64,000 nt of DNA from Pediococcus stilesii (GTDB lineage: Bacteria; Bacillota; Bacilli; Lactobacillales; Lactobacillaceae): assembly GCF_001437075.1 (NCBI RefSeq), contig NZ_JQBX01000006.1, positions 1 to 64,000 on the forward strand. The letters are read 5' to 3'. Below the pieces are notes generated by a model, which had not been told where the DNA came from, did not search any database, and saw only the letters and a list, made by a program, of their open reading frames with translations. Shown here one piece after another: positions 55,968 to 64,000 of the stretch (position 1 is the stretch's first letter; the number at the start of each line of letters is the position of its first letter). The translations under genes and the position numbers were made by a program.

Positions 55968-56885
55968 ATGGCAATATCTGAACAAGATGTTCGTCGTCGA
56001 ATTGATTCGACTAAGAAAACTAGTAAAATCACAACGGCGATGCAGATGGTTTCAACTGCTAAGTTAAGTCAAATTCAGAAACATACAGTTGGATATCAAG
56101 TGTATGCACAAAAAGTTGAGAGTATTGTTGCTCACCTTGCAAAATCACATTTAATGAGTGCTGGCGCTGCTGGTAAGGCAAGCGCAGACCAAACGGTTTC
56201 CGCCGCTGATTTATTAATTCAACGACCCGTTAAGAAAACTGGTTACTTGATTATTACTTCGGATCGCGGACTGGTTGGATCATACAACAGTAGTGTGATT
56301 AAGCAGACTAATGATTTCATGCAAGAACATGGACATAATGAAGGGGACGCCGTTATTCTCGCGGTTGGTGGCACCGGATCCGATTTTTATCGAAATCGAA
56401 ATCAAGATGTTGCCTACGAATACCGTGGGGTCAGCGACGTTCCAACCTTTAATGAAATTCGTGAAATTGTTAAGACCGTTACTAAAATGTATACGGAAGA
56501 AAAATTTGATGAATTATATGTATGTTATAACCACTTTGTAAATCGACTTTCGAATAGCTTCCGGGCAACTAAATTGCTTCCAATTGGTGGGGATGATTTA
56601 GCAAACGAAGGAGCTCAAGAAGTCACTGCTGAGTATGATACCGAACCATCACCAGAAGTACTACTGCAGGAGATTCTTCCGCAGTATGCCGAAAGTTTGG
56701 TTTATGGGGCTATCTTAGATGCAAAGACGGCGGAACATGCCGCTAGTTCATCAGCTATGCGTTCTGCATCTGATAATGCTAGTGATTTAATTGCAGATTT
56801 AGAGCTACAGTATAATCGTGCTAGACAAAGTGCTATTACGACTGAAATCACCGAAATTACTGGTGGTCAAGCCGCACTTGAATAA
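55968..56885 (+). CDS. atpG: ATP synthase F1 subunit gamma
   Basis: A 305-residue central rotor shaft. The N-terminal helix [24 protein letters not shown] and the C-terminal [20 protein letters not shown] are diagnostic. A modest Ala/Ser-rich insert at about 62-80 lengthens it slightly compared with shorter homologues. Start 36 bp after atpA. Confidence 0.97.
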   Translation: MAISEQDVRRRIDSTKKTSKITTAMQMVSTAKLSQIQKHTVGYQVYAQKVESIVAHLAKSHLMSAGAAGKASADQTVSAADLLIQRPVKKTGYLIITSDRGLVGSYNSSVIKQTNDFMQEHGHNEGDAVILAVGGTGSDFYRNRNQDVAYEYRGVSDVPTFNEIREIVKTVTKMYTEEKFDELYVCYNHFVNRLSNSFRATKLLPIGGDDLANEGAQEVTAEYDTEPSPEVLLQEILPQYAESLVYGAILDAKTAEHAASSSAMRSASDNASDLIADLELQYNRARQSAITTEITEITGGQAALE

Positions 56886-56891
56886 AACTAA

Positions 56892-58316
<1,425 letters not shown>

Positions 58317-58327
58317 GAGGGATCTAA

Positions 58328-58747
58328 TTGGCTGAAAATTCGGTATTAACAGTCAGTATTGTTACTCCTGATGGTCAAATTTACGATGATGACCAAGTTA
58401 CTATGTTAGTGGTTAATACTAAGGAAGGTGAATTAGGAATTTTACCTAATCACGTTCCTGTAATTGCCGCTTTAGCGATTGATGAAGTGCGAATGAAGCA
58501 CGGTCAAGACGAAGATGTAGTAGCGGTAAATGGTGGATTCGTTGAGTTTTCTGAAAATACTGCTACGGTAGTGGCTGACACGGCTGAAAATCAATCTGAT
58601 ATTGATGTCGCTCGTGCCGAAAGCGCCAAAAAACGGGCAGAGGCTACGATTCGTAAAGCACAACAAGCACATGACAACAGTGAATTACGTCGTGCACAAA
58701 TTTCACTCCGTCGTGCAATTAATCGAATTAATGTTTCCAAACATTAA
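58328..58747 (+). CDS. atpC: ATP synthase F1 subunit epsilon
   Basis: A 139-residue rotor and inhibitory subunit. The N-terminal beta sandwich (VSIVTPDGQIYDDDQVTMLVVNTKEGELGILPNHVPVI) is followed by a C-terminal two-helix hairpin with RAQISLRRAINRIN. The start is TTG 58328 after GGAGGGAT; no ATG is suitably placed. Last gene of the ATP synthase operon. Confidence 0.96.
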   Translation: MAENSVLTVSIVTPDGQIYDDDQVTMLVVNTKEGELGILPNHVPVIAALAIDEVRMKHGQDEDVVAVNGGFVEFSENTATVVADTAENQSDIDVARAESAKKRAEATIRKAQQAHDNSELRRAQISLRRAINRINVSKH

Positions 58748-58766
58748 TCCGCTAATTGAATGCTCT

Positions 58767-58797
58767 AAAACGCTCATTTCAAATGGGCGTTTTTTTG
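58767..58797 (+). terminator. Terminator of the ATP synthase operon
   Basis: AAAACGCTCAT pairs with ATGGGCGTTTT (one G-U pair), followed by further Ts, 20 bp after atpC. Confidence 0.82.
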
Positions 58798-58864
58798 TGT
58801 CTAAAATGATAATTTCGCCCCAGTTTCTGGTACAATATTAATTGTATGAATTTTGGAGGAAATT

Positions 58865-59089
58865 ATGTTGGGAATTCAATCAGTGATCACCTTAATTTGC
58901 TATTTGTTTTTTATTCTAGTATCTTTTTGGAGTATTCAAGCTATTCCATTTTATAAGTTTATGGGAAAATATGAAAATCAAGCAAAAGTCTTAATTGTTC
59001 TTTTGTCAGTAGTAATTGGGTATACAGTAAGCACTTTTTTCTTGAATTTAATTACGACAATTGAAAACCTTGTATTTTTAGTAAAATAA
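58865..59089 (+). CDS. DUF1146 (YwzB-like) membrane protein
   Basis: A 74-residue protein with two hydrophobic helices (about 4-28 and 45-65) and the family signature FWSIQAIPFYKFM. It commonly follows the ATP synthase operon in lactobacilli; function unknown. ATG 58865 is set by TTTGGAGGAAATT; TTG 58853 would lie on the binding site. TACAAT at about 58831 is a likely -10 box. Same direction as yidD, DUF2969 and rodA, with short gaps, so probably one operon. Confidence 0.87.
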   Translation: MLGIQSVITLICYLFFILVSFWSIQAIPFYKFMGKYENQAKVLIVLLSVVIGYTVSTFFLNLITTIENLVFLVK

Positions 59090-59102
59090 GGATAGGTATT
59101 AA

Positions 59103-59357
59103 ATGAAAAAAATTATGCTGTTAATGATTCGTGGATACCAGAAGTTTATTTCGCCTCTGTTTCCACCGTCCTGTAGGTATTATCCAACGTGCTCAAACTA
59201 TACATTTCAAGCTATCAAAAGGTTTGGCGCACTAAGAGGAATGATGATGGGGACTGCACGAATTCTAAGATGTAATCCATTTGTTAGAGGCGGATATGAT
59301 CCGGTTCCCGATAATTTTTCACTAAAACGAAATCAAAAAAAGAACCATAAAAATTAG
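59103..59357 (+). CDS. yidD: Membrane protein insertion efficiency factor YidD
   Basis: An 84-residue small basic amphipathic protein. The signature is [23 protein letters not shown], then [17 protein letters not shown]. It aids YidC-dependent membrane insertion. Second gene of the DUF1146-yidD-DUF2969-rodA group. Confidence 0.95.
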   Translation: MKKIMLLMIRGYQKFISPLFPPSCRYYPTCSNYTFQAIKRFGALRGMMMGTARILRCNPFVRGGYDPVPDNFSLKRNQKKNHKN

Positions 59358-59365
59358 GAGTAAAC

Positions 59366-59587
59366 ATGTCAAAAAAAGAAAAGAAATTTGAAATCGAAAT
59401 TAAAGAAACTAAGGAAAACGAGTCGCGTGTGAATGAAGTCTATATTGATGGACGAATGATTGGACGAATTTCTCAAATAAATGATAAGAATTTTGTTGCG
59501 TCTAATCAAAATGGAGAAATGCGTGTAAAATCTATTGACGAAGGGATTCAGTGGGTAATCGCTGAGTTTAATCTACATTCGATATAG
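59366..59587 (+). CDS. DUF2969 family protein
   Basis: A 73-residue soluble, charged protein (EIEIKETKENESRVNEVYIDGRMIGRI) matching the DUF2969 family, which is restricted to lactic acid bacteria and relatives and has no known function. TAGGAGTAAAC precedes the start. Its fixed place before rodA suggests an envelope link. Confidence 0.82.
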   Translation: MSKKEKKFEIEIKETKENESRVNEVYIDGRMIGRISQINDKNFVASNQNGEMRVKSIDEGIQWVIAEFNLHSI

Positions 59588-59602
59588 AAAGGGGCTACCG
59601 CG

Positions 59603-60817
59603 ATGGAAAAAAATGATTCTCGGGTTGCTCGAAAGGATGATAGTTCAAGAATTGATTACGGAATTATCTTTCCAGTGCTTATGCTGGCCATTATTGGTTT
59701 AGCATCCATCTACGTAGCTACAACGCATGATACAAGTGCAACTAGCATCCTTCGTCAAGTTTTTTCACAATTAATTTGGTACATTCTTGGAATTATAATT
59801 GTAGCGGTAATTATGCGGTTTGACGCCAAGCAATTATGGCGTTTGGCACCGTTAGCGTACGGGGTTGGGTTATTTTTACTATTTTTAGTGCTCTTCTTTT
59901 ATAGTCGTTCTTACGCAGCCAATACGGGAGCAAAAAGTTGGTTTGCAATTGGATCGCTTACCTTTCAACCCTCTGAAGTAATGAAGCCAGCGTACATATT
60001 AATGATGGCTAGAATTATTACCCTCTATAATTCAAAAGTGAAAGTTAGAACGGTACGGACCGATTGGAAACTGATTGGTACAATGATTTTATGGACTTTG
60101 CCCATACCAGTGTTACTTTTACTACAACATGATTTTGGGACAACGTTAGTTTTTATTGCTATTTTTGTCGGTCTGGTAGTGGTGTCAGGTGTGACATGGA
60201 GGATCCTGATTCCATCATTTGTGGGAATGGTCATTTTAGGGAGTTCGACCTTAATGCTAGTCGCAACATCGTGGGGGAGAACGTTACTCGAAAAGGTGGG
60301 CTTCGAAGCATATCAATTTGCGCGAGTTGATAATTGGTTGCATCCCGCATCGGATACTACAAACTCAGGCTATCAATTGTGGCAAAGTATGAAAGCTATT
60401 GGTTCAGGACAGCTGTTTGGCAAAGGGTTTAATGTTTCTAATGTTAACGTTCCTGTTCGTGAGTCGGATATGATTTTCTCCGTAATCGGTGAAAATTTTG
60501 GTTTTGTAGGCAGCGTATTGGTGGTCGGTTTATACTTTCTGTTGATTTATAAAATTTTGCAAGTTATCTTTGATACGAAAAATGAATTTTATGCCTACGT
60601 TGCTACCGGCGTAATTATGATGATTTTATTCCATGCGTTTGAAAATATTGGAATGAACATTGGTTTACTACCATTAACGGGGATTCCGTTACCGTTTGTT
60701 AGTGCAGGAGGATCAGCTTTAATTGGTAACATGGTCGGAATTGGTTTGATTATGTCCATGCGGTATCACTACTACTCTTACAGTAAGACGAGTCTGGAGC
60801 AACAAGCTGATTTTTAG
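59603..60817 (+). CDS. rodA: SEDS-family peptidoglycan polymerase RodA
   Basis: A 404-residue ten-helix membrane glycosyltransferase that polymerises lipid II during cell elongation. The Asp in WLHPASDTTNSGYQLWQSM and the blocks GVDNW-like RVDNWLHP, DMIFSVIGENFGFVGS and PLPFVSAGGSALIGNM are SEDS hallmarks. RodA is preferred over FtsW because of the length and operon context. AAAGGGGCT precedes the start. Confidence 0.92.
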   Translation: MEKNDSRVARKDDSSRIDYGIIFPVLMLAIIGLASIYVATTHDTSATSILRQVFSQLIWYILGIIIVAVIMRFDAKQLWRLAPLAYGVGLFLLFLVLFFYSRSYAANTGAKSWFAIGSLTFQPSEVMKPAYILMMARIITLYNSKVKVRTVRTDWKLIGTMILWTLPIPVLLLLQHDFGTTLVFIAIFVGLVVVSGVTWRILIPSFVGMVILGSSTLMLVATSWGRTLLEKVGFEAYQFARVDNWLHPASDTTNSGYQLWQSMKAIGSGQLFGKGFNVSNVNVPVRESDMIFSVIGENFGFVGSVLVVGLYFLLIYKILQVIFDTKNEFYAYVATGVIMMILFHAFENIGMNIGLLPLTGIPLPFVSAGGSALIGNMVGIGLIMSMRYHYYSYSKTSLEQQADF

Positions 60818-60906
60818 AGGCTTCTAAAATCTTCAACATGACGTTGAAACGCATCAAGTCAAGCCTGAAAAATGGTTGGGTAAGCGTATGGTGATAACAT
60901 TTTTAG

Positions 60907-60959
60907 AAAAGTGAAAGGTTGAAGACACGACGATGGTCATCATTCCTTTCACTTTTTTT
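60907..60959 (+). terminator. Terminator after rodA
   Basis: AAAAGTGAAAGG (60907-60918) pairs with CCTTTCACTTTT (60945-60956), followed by Ts. Confidence 0.8.
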
Positions 60960-60968
60960 AATTTAGTG

Positions 60969-60997
60969 TTGACAGTGTACAATGAGGAATGTATACT
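60969..60997 (+). promoter_or_regulatory. Promoter of the metNIQ T-box transcript
   Basis: Consensus TTGACA (60969-60974), 17 bp, TATACT (60992-60997). Confidence 0.85.
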
Positions 60998-61009
60998 TTA
61001 GCATATTAA

Positions 61010-61287
61010 CAGAGCATTAAAGAAAGATGAGTAAACGAGCTTACCTACGCCTAGAGAGTTTCCGGTTGGTGAAAGGAAATCGAGGAAGCCGTTGAAGATG
61101 GTCTTTAGTTATTTCAGCTAAGTCTGTGAGCCATGTGTTAGCAGACAATGGGTGCGCCCAATATAGCGCGAGGGTTGATTGACCCGTAGAGTTCACTGTA
61201 CGTGAGGCAGTGAAAAATTAAGGTGGTAACACGACAAGCTTTCGTCCTTAACATAGTATTAACTATGTTTGGACGAAAGCTTTTTGT
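61010..61287 (+). promoter_or_regulatory. T-box leader, probably methionine-specific
   Basis: The AGAGAG segment (61055-61060) and apical GGTTGGTGAAAGG belong to stem I. The T-box sequence AAGGTGGTAACACG is at 61221-61234 (canonical AAGGTGGTACCGCG). The terminator AAGCTTTCGTCC (61237-61248) with GGACGAAAGCTT (61271-61282) ends in Ts. ATG at 61100-61102 sits where the specifier codon is expected, fitting uncharged tRNA-Met as ligand and the downstream methionine transporter. The UGGU in the T-box would pair with an ACCA end. An overlapping GAT (Asp) cannot be excluded by eye. Confidence 0.9.
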
Positions 61288-61306
61288 TTGTAAGGGAGGA
61301 TTAGGT

Positions 61307-62344
61307 TTGATTGAATTTAAGGATGTTTCAAAGACATTTGAAACAAAAGAGGGTACCGTTCATGCAATTAAAGATGTTAATTTAAAAATTGAGAACGGAA
61401 AGATATATGGAATCATTGGTTACTCAGGGGCCGGAAAAACAACTTTAATTCGAATGCTAAATGGATTAGAAAAACCAACAACCGGCAGTGTTGATATCAA
61501 CGGGGTTGAAATTAACCGACTTGATGCGAAAAATTTAAGGGTTCAGCGACATAAAATTGGTATGATCTTTCAACATTTTAATTTATTATGGTCGCGGACA
61601 GTTATCGAGAACATCATGTTCCCGCTGGAAATCGCAGGTGTTGATAGAACCCAGCGTCAAAAAAAAGCGCAAGAATTAATCGAACTTGTTGGGTTAAGTG
61701 GTAAAGAAGATATGTATCCGGCTTCGCTTTCCGGAGGACAAAAACAACGAGTAGGTGTAGCTAGAGCCTTAGCAAACGATCCAGAAATTTTACTGTCAGA
61801 TGAGGCCACCAGCGCGTTGGACCCAGAAACTACGGATGAAGTTTTAGATCTGCTGTTGGATATCAAAAAGCGTTTAAACATAACAATTGTTTTAATTACA
61901 CATGAGATGCATGTGATTCGTAAAATATGTGACAATGTGGCCGTTCTGGATGGTGGAAAAATTATTGAAGAGGGCGAAGTCTTAAACGTCTTCAAAAATC
62001 CACAACAACCATTAACCAAACGATTTGTTTCTGCGGAAGCGGACCCTAGTCGACAGGAGACGGAAGTTGTCTTAGATGAATTAGTAACTAAATATCCGGA
62101 TGGCCGAATTATTCGTTTAACATTTCATGGTGACCAAGCCAAATTACCAATTGTTTCGGAAATGGTTCATGAATTTCCAGAGGTTTCGCTTAATATTATA
62201 GCCGGTAACATTAAACAGACCAGAGAAGGATCGATTGGAACGTTATACTTGCAAATTACGGGACCTACAGAGCAGTTAGATGGTTCCGTTGAATTTCTTA
62301 AAAATTTGAGAGTAGAAACAGAGGTGATTAAAGATGAGCAGTAG
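61307..62344 (+). CDS. metN: Methionine ABC transporter ATPase
   Basis: A 345-residue ATPase of the methionine/peptide importer. Walker A GYSGAGKTT, signature LSGGQKQRVGVARAL, Walker B ILLSDEATSALD, and a C-terminal NIL regulatory domain (about 270-340). The start is TTG 61307 (LIEFKDVSKTF) after AAGGGAGGA; longer reading would cover the T-box terminator and is rejected. It overlaps metI by 11 bp. Confidence 0.94.
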   Translation: MIEFKDVSKTFETKEGTVHAIKDVNLKIENGKIYGIIGYSGAGKTTLIRMLNGLEKPTTGSVDINGVEINRLDAKNLRVQRHKIGMIFQHFNLLWSRTVIENIMFPLEIAGVDRTQRQKKAQELIELVGLSGKEDMYPASLSGGQKQRVGVARALANDPEILLSDEATSALDPETTDEVLDLLLDIKKRLNITIVLITHEMHVIRKICDNVAVLDGGKIIEEGEVLNVFKNPQQPLTKRFVSAEADPSRQETEVVLDELVTKYPDGRIIRLTFHGDQAKLPIVSEMVHEFPEVSLNIIAGNIKQTREGSIGTLYLQITGPTEQLDGSVEFLKNLRVETEVIKDEQ

Positions 62345-63017
62345 TTCTTTCTTCAATTTTAGCTCGGTTGATTGGGCTGAAATGGGTAGTGCAACTTGGG
62401 AAACAATTTGGGTAACTTTGATTTCGGTAATTTTTACGGCAGTTATTGGCTGTCTAATTGGACTACTACTTTTCGAGACGAAAGATAGCAAAAGTATCGG
62501 CGTCAGAGGAATCAATTGGATTGTCTCACTATTTGTTAACGTATTTAGATCAATCCCCTATATTATCTTAATTGTTGTCCTAATTCCATTTACAAATTCA
62601 ATTGTTCACACGATTGTAGGTCCGGTGGCGGCACTACCATCACTAATTTTATCAGCGGCACCGTTCTTTGGTCGAATTGTAGAAATGTCGTTTAGAGAAA
62701 TTGATCAAGGTATTTTAGAAGCAGCAGAGGCAATGGGAGCAAATCGATGGACCGTCATTTTTAAAGTTCTCTTACCAGAAAGCTTGCCCGCATTAGTTTC
62801 AGGGTTAACAGTTACCGCAATTTCACTTGTTGGCTATACGGCAATGGCTGGAGCAATTGGAGCGGGTGGACTTGGAGCTTTGGCTTATAATAATGGATTT
62901 TTACAATATAATGGAACCATTATATTTGTTGCAACGGTTCTGATTGTATTGTTCGTATTCTTCCTCCAATGGGTTGGAGATTGGTTAGTTAAAAAAATTG
63001 ATAAGCGAGTTGTTTAA
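62334..63017 (+). CDS. metI: Methionine ABC transporter permease
   Basis: A 227-residue permease with about five helices. The EAA loop motif is EAAEAMGANRWTVIFKVLLPESLP and VGYTAMAGAIGAGGLGALAY is the MetI signature. AGAGGTGATTAAAG precedes the start inside metN. Second gene of metNIQ. Confidence 0.95.
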   Translation: MSSSSFFNFSSVDWAEMGSATWETIWVTLISVIFTAVIGCLIGLLLFETKDSKSIGVRGINWIVSLFVNVFRSIPYIILIVVLIPFTNSIVHTIVGPVAALPSLILSAAPFFGRIVEMSFREIDQGILEAAEAMGANRWTVIFKVLLPESLPALVSGLTVTAISLVGYTAMAGAIGAGGLGALAYNNGFLQYNGTIIFVATVLIVLFVFFLQWVGDWLVKKIDKRVV

Positions 63018-63032
63018 AAAGGAGAGGTTATT

Positions 63033-63848
63033 ATGAAGAAAAGTAGAGTTTTAACAGCAATTACGGTAGCCGTAACGGCACTAGTCTTAGCCGCTTGTGG
63101 AAGTACAGCCAAGAAGACGACGACGATTACGGTTGGCGCGTCACCAACACCACATGCTGAAATTTTAAAACATGTGCAGCCTGAACTAAAAAAGGAAGGC
63201 GTTGATCTGAAGATAAAGCAATTCCAAGACTACGTGTTGCCAAATAAAGCGTTAGCCTCTAAGGATATTGATGCAAATTACTTCCAACACACGCCCTTCT
63301 TAAAGGAATGGAATAGTAAGAACAAGGGAAACCTAGTCAGTGCCGGCTCAATTCATTTGGAACCAATTGCTGTTTATTCAAAGAAATATAAATCTCTAAA
63401 AGATTTACCAAAGAATGCAACAGTTTTAGTAAGTAATAATGTTGCTGATTACGGCCGTGTTCTTCAAATTTTTAAGGATGCGGGCTTGATTACTTTGAAG
63501 GCCGGTACAGATATTACTAGTGCAACCTTTAAGGATATCGCAACTAATAAAAATAATATTAAATTTAAAACGGGCTATGAACCTAAATTAATGCCTCAAT
63601 TGTTTAATAATAAACAAGGTGATGCAGAAGTAATTAATTCAAATTATGCCGTTCAAGCTAAATTAAATCCAACTAAAGATGCAATTGCGGTTGAAAAATC
63701 GTCATCACCATATAGTAATATTATCGCGATTCGTCCTGATGAAAAGAACAACAAGGCAATTAAAAAGTTGGTTAAAGTATTAAAATCTAAATCAACACAA
63801 GACTGGATTAAGAAGCACTTCAAAGGCGCAGTACAACCGGTCGAATAG
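63033..63848 (+). CDS. metQ: Methionine-binding lipoprotein
   Basis: A 271-residue substrate-binding lipoprotein of the NlpA/MetQ family. The lipobox LAAC is at about residues 19-22, followed by VGASPTPHAEILKHV, the aromatic region IDANYFQHTPFL and EVINSNYAVQA. It hands L- or D-methionine to MetNI. AAAGGAGAGG precedes the start. Confidence 0.95.
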   Translation: MKKSRVLTAITVAVTALVLAACGSTAKKTTTITVGASPTPHAEILKHVQPELKKEGVDLKIKQFQDYVLPNKALASKDIDANYFQHTPFLKEWNSKNKGNLVSAGSIHLEPIAVYSKKYKSLKDLPKNATVLVSNNVADYGRVLQIFKDAGLITLKAGTDITSATFKDIATNKNNIKFKTGYEPKLMPQLFNNKQGDAEVINSNYAVQAKLNPTKDAIAVEKSSSPYSNIIAIRPDEKNNKAIKKLVKVLKSKSTQDWIKKHFKGAVQPVE

Positions 63849-63878
63849 CTAAAAACTAAACTTTGATGGATGGAGTTA

Positions 63879-63921
63879 AAAACGAGGAAACATGGATGCT
63901 TATATCGTGTTTCCTCGTTTT
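63879..63921. terminator. Terminator after metQ
   Basis: AAAACGAGGAAACA (63879-63892) pairs perfectly with TGTTTCCTCGTTTT (63908-63921). It may also serve the gene entering from the right. Confidence 0.85.
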
Positions 63922-63931
63922 TTAATTTAAT

Positions 63932-64000
63932 CTACCATCCCATCGCTTGTAATTTAGATGGGATCTGAATTTGGTTATTGTGTGCGGCTTTAAATGCCTT
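63932..64000 (-). CDS. 3' end of a gene running off the right edge (partial)
   Basis: On the minus strand the last 69 bases read open in one frame as KAFKAAHNNQIQIPSKLQAMGW and end at TAG (63932-63934), 11 bp before the bidirectional hairpin. The amphipathic, protein-like composition and position support a real C-terminus. The product cannot be named from 22 residues. Confidence 0.5.
   Translation of the reverse strand, partial: KAFKAAHNNQIQIPSKLQAMGW

Noticed and set aside
61223-61306. N-terminal extension of MetN by 28 residues
   Set aside because: The extension would be encoded by the T-box terminator; TTG 61307 has the correct ribosome binding site.

Overview
The window looks like a chromosomal segment of an AT-rich Gram-positive bacterium of the family Lactobacillaceae. 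This rests on AGGAGG-type ribosome binding sites, many Rho-independent terminators, cre-like catabolite sites, a TPP riboswitch and a T-box. The block murT/gatD, tdk-prfA-prmC-sua5-glyA-upp-atpBEFHAGDC-DUF1146-yidD-DUF2969-rodA is also familiar from lactobacilli. I cannot name the species. There is no rRNA, CRISPR array or intact mobile element. Two genes are visibly decayed: an ISL3-like transposase start and a glycosyltransferase with one internal stop.

Layout. 1-1.5 kb: remnants (hairpin array, IS scrap, YdeI-like gene, broken GT2 gene). 1.7-8 kb: MFS exporter, then a gluconate locus (RpiR regulator, short 6-phosphogluconate dehydrogenase, gluconokinase, GntP permease) with cre-like boxes; the gluconokinase start carries an 8-bp tandem duplication. 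8-20 kb: YxeA-like protein, baeRF protein, Na+/H+ antiporter, GNAT, LysM cell-wall hydrolase, two-component system, fba, GRP sugar porter, DUF805 and pgi. 20-26 kb: TetR plus MFS exporter, then a TPP-riboswitch-controlled ECF thiamine/precursor transporter with two S components. 26-31.6 kb: pyruvate oxidase, cytoplasmic ApbE flavin transferase and two NAD(P)H:FMN reductases. 31.6-34 kb: ribbon-helix-helix protein plus SPFH protein, two tRNAs, a GreA paralogue and an unknown gene. 34-41 kb: TetR plus a heterodimeric ABC exporter, a serine hydrolase and manA. 41-61 kb: the conserved housekeeping block. 61-64 kb: T-box-controlled metNIQ.

The most interesting part is 26.4-31.6 kb. The pyruvate oxidase ends in a D-x-x-S-G-A-S motif. 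The second FMN reductase ends in a Pro/Glu/Lys-rich tail with four such motifs (DVTSGAS, DATSGAS, DTTSGAS, DATSGAS). This is the recognition pattern of ApbE-type FMN transferases, which attach FMN covalently to the last Ser/Thr, and a signal-peptide-less ApbE is encoded between them. The four motifs use different codons, including TCN and AGY serine codons, so the amino acids appear to be conserved by selection. I propose a cytoplasmic, covalently flavinylated electron-transfer relay linking NAD(P)H and pyruvate oxidation. Both transcription units carry cre-like sites.

Other candidates are an autoregulated RHH/OB-fold protein with an SPFH partner, a shared TGACA-N3-TGTCA operator for two exporter-linked TetR regulators, a slippage-prone start of gluconokinase, and a divergent pyruvate-oxidase promoter with a 16-bp palindrome.
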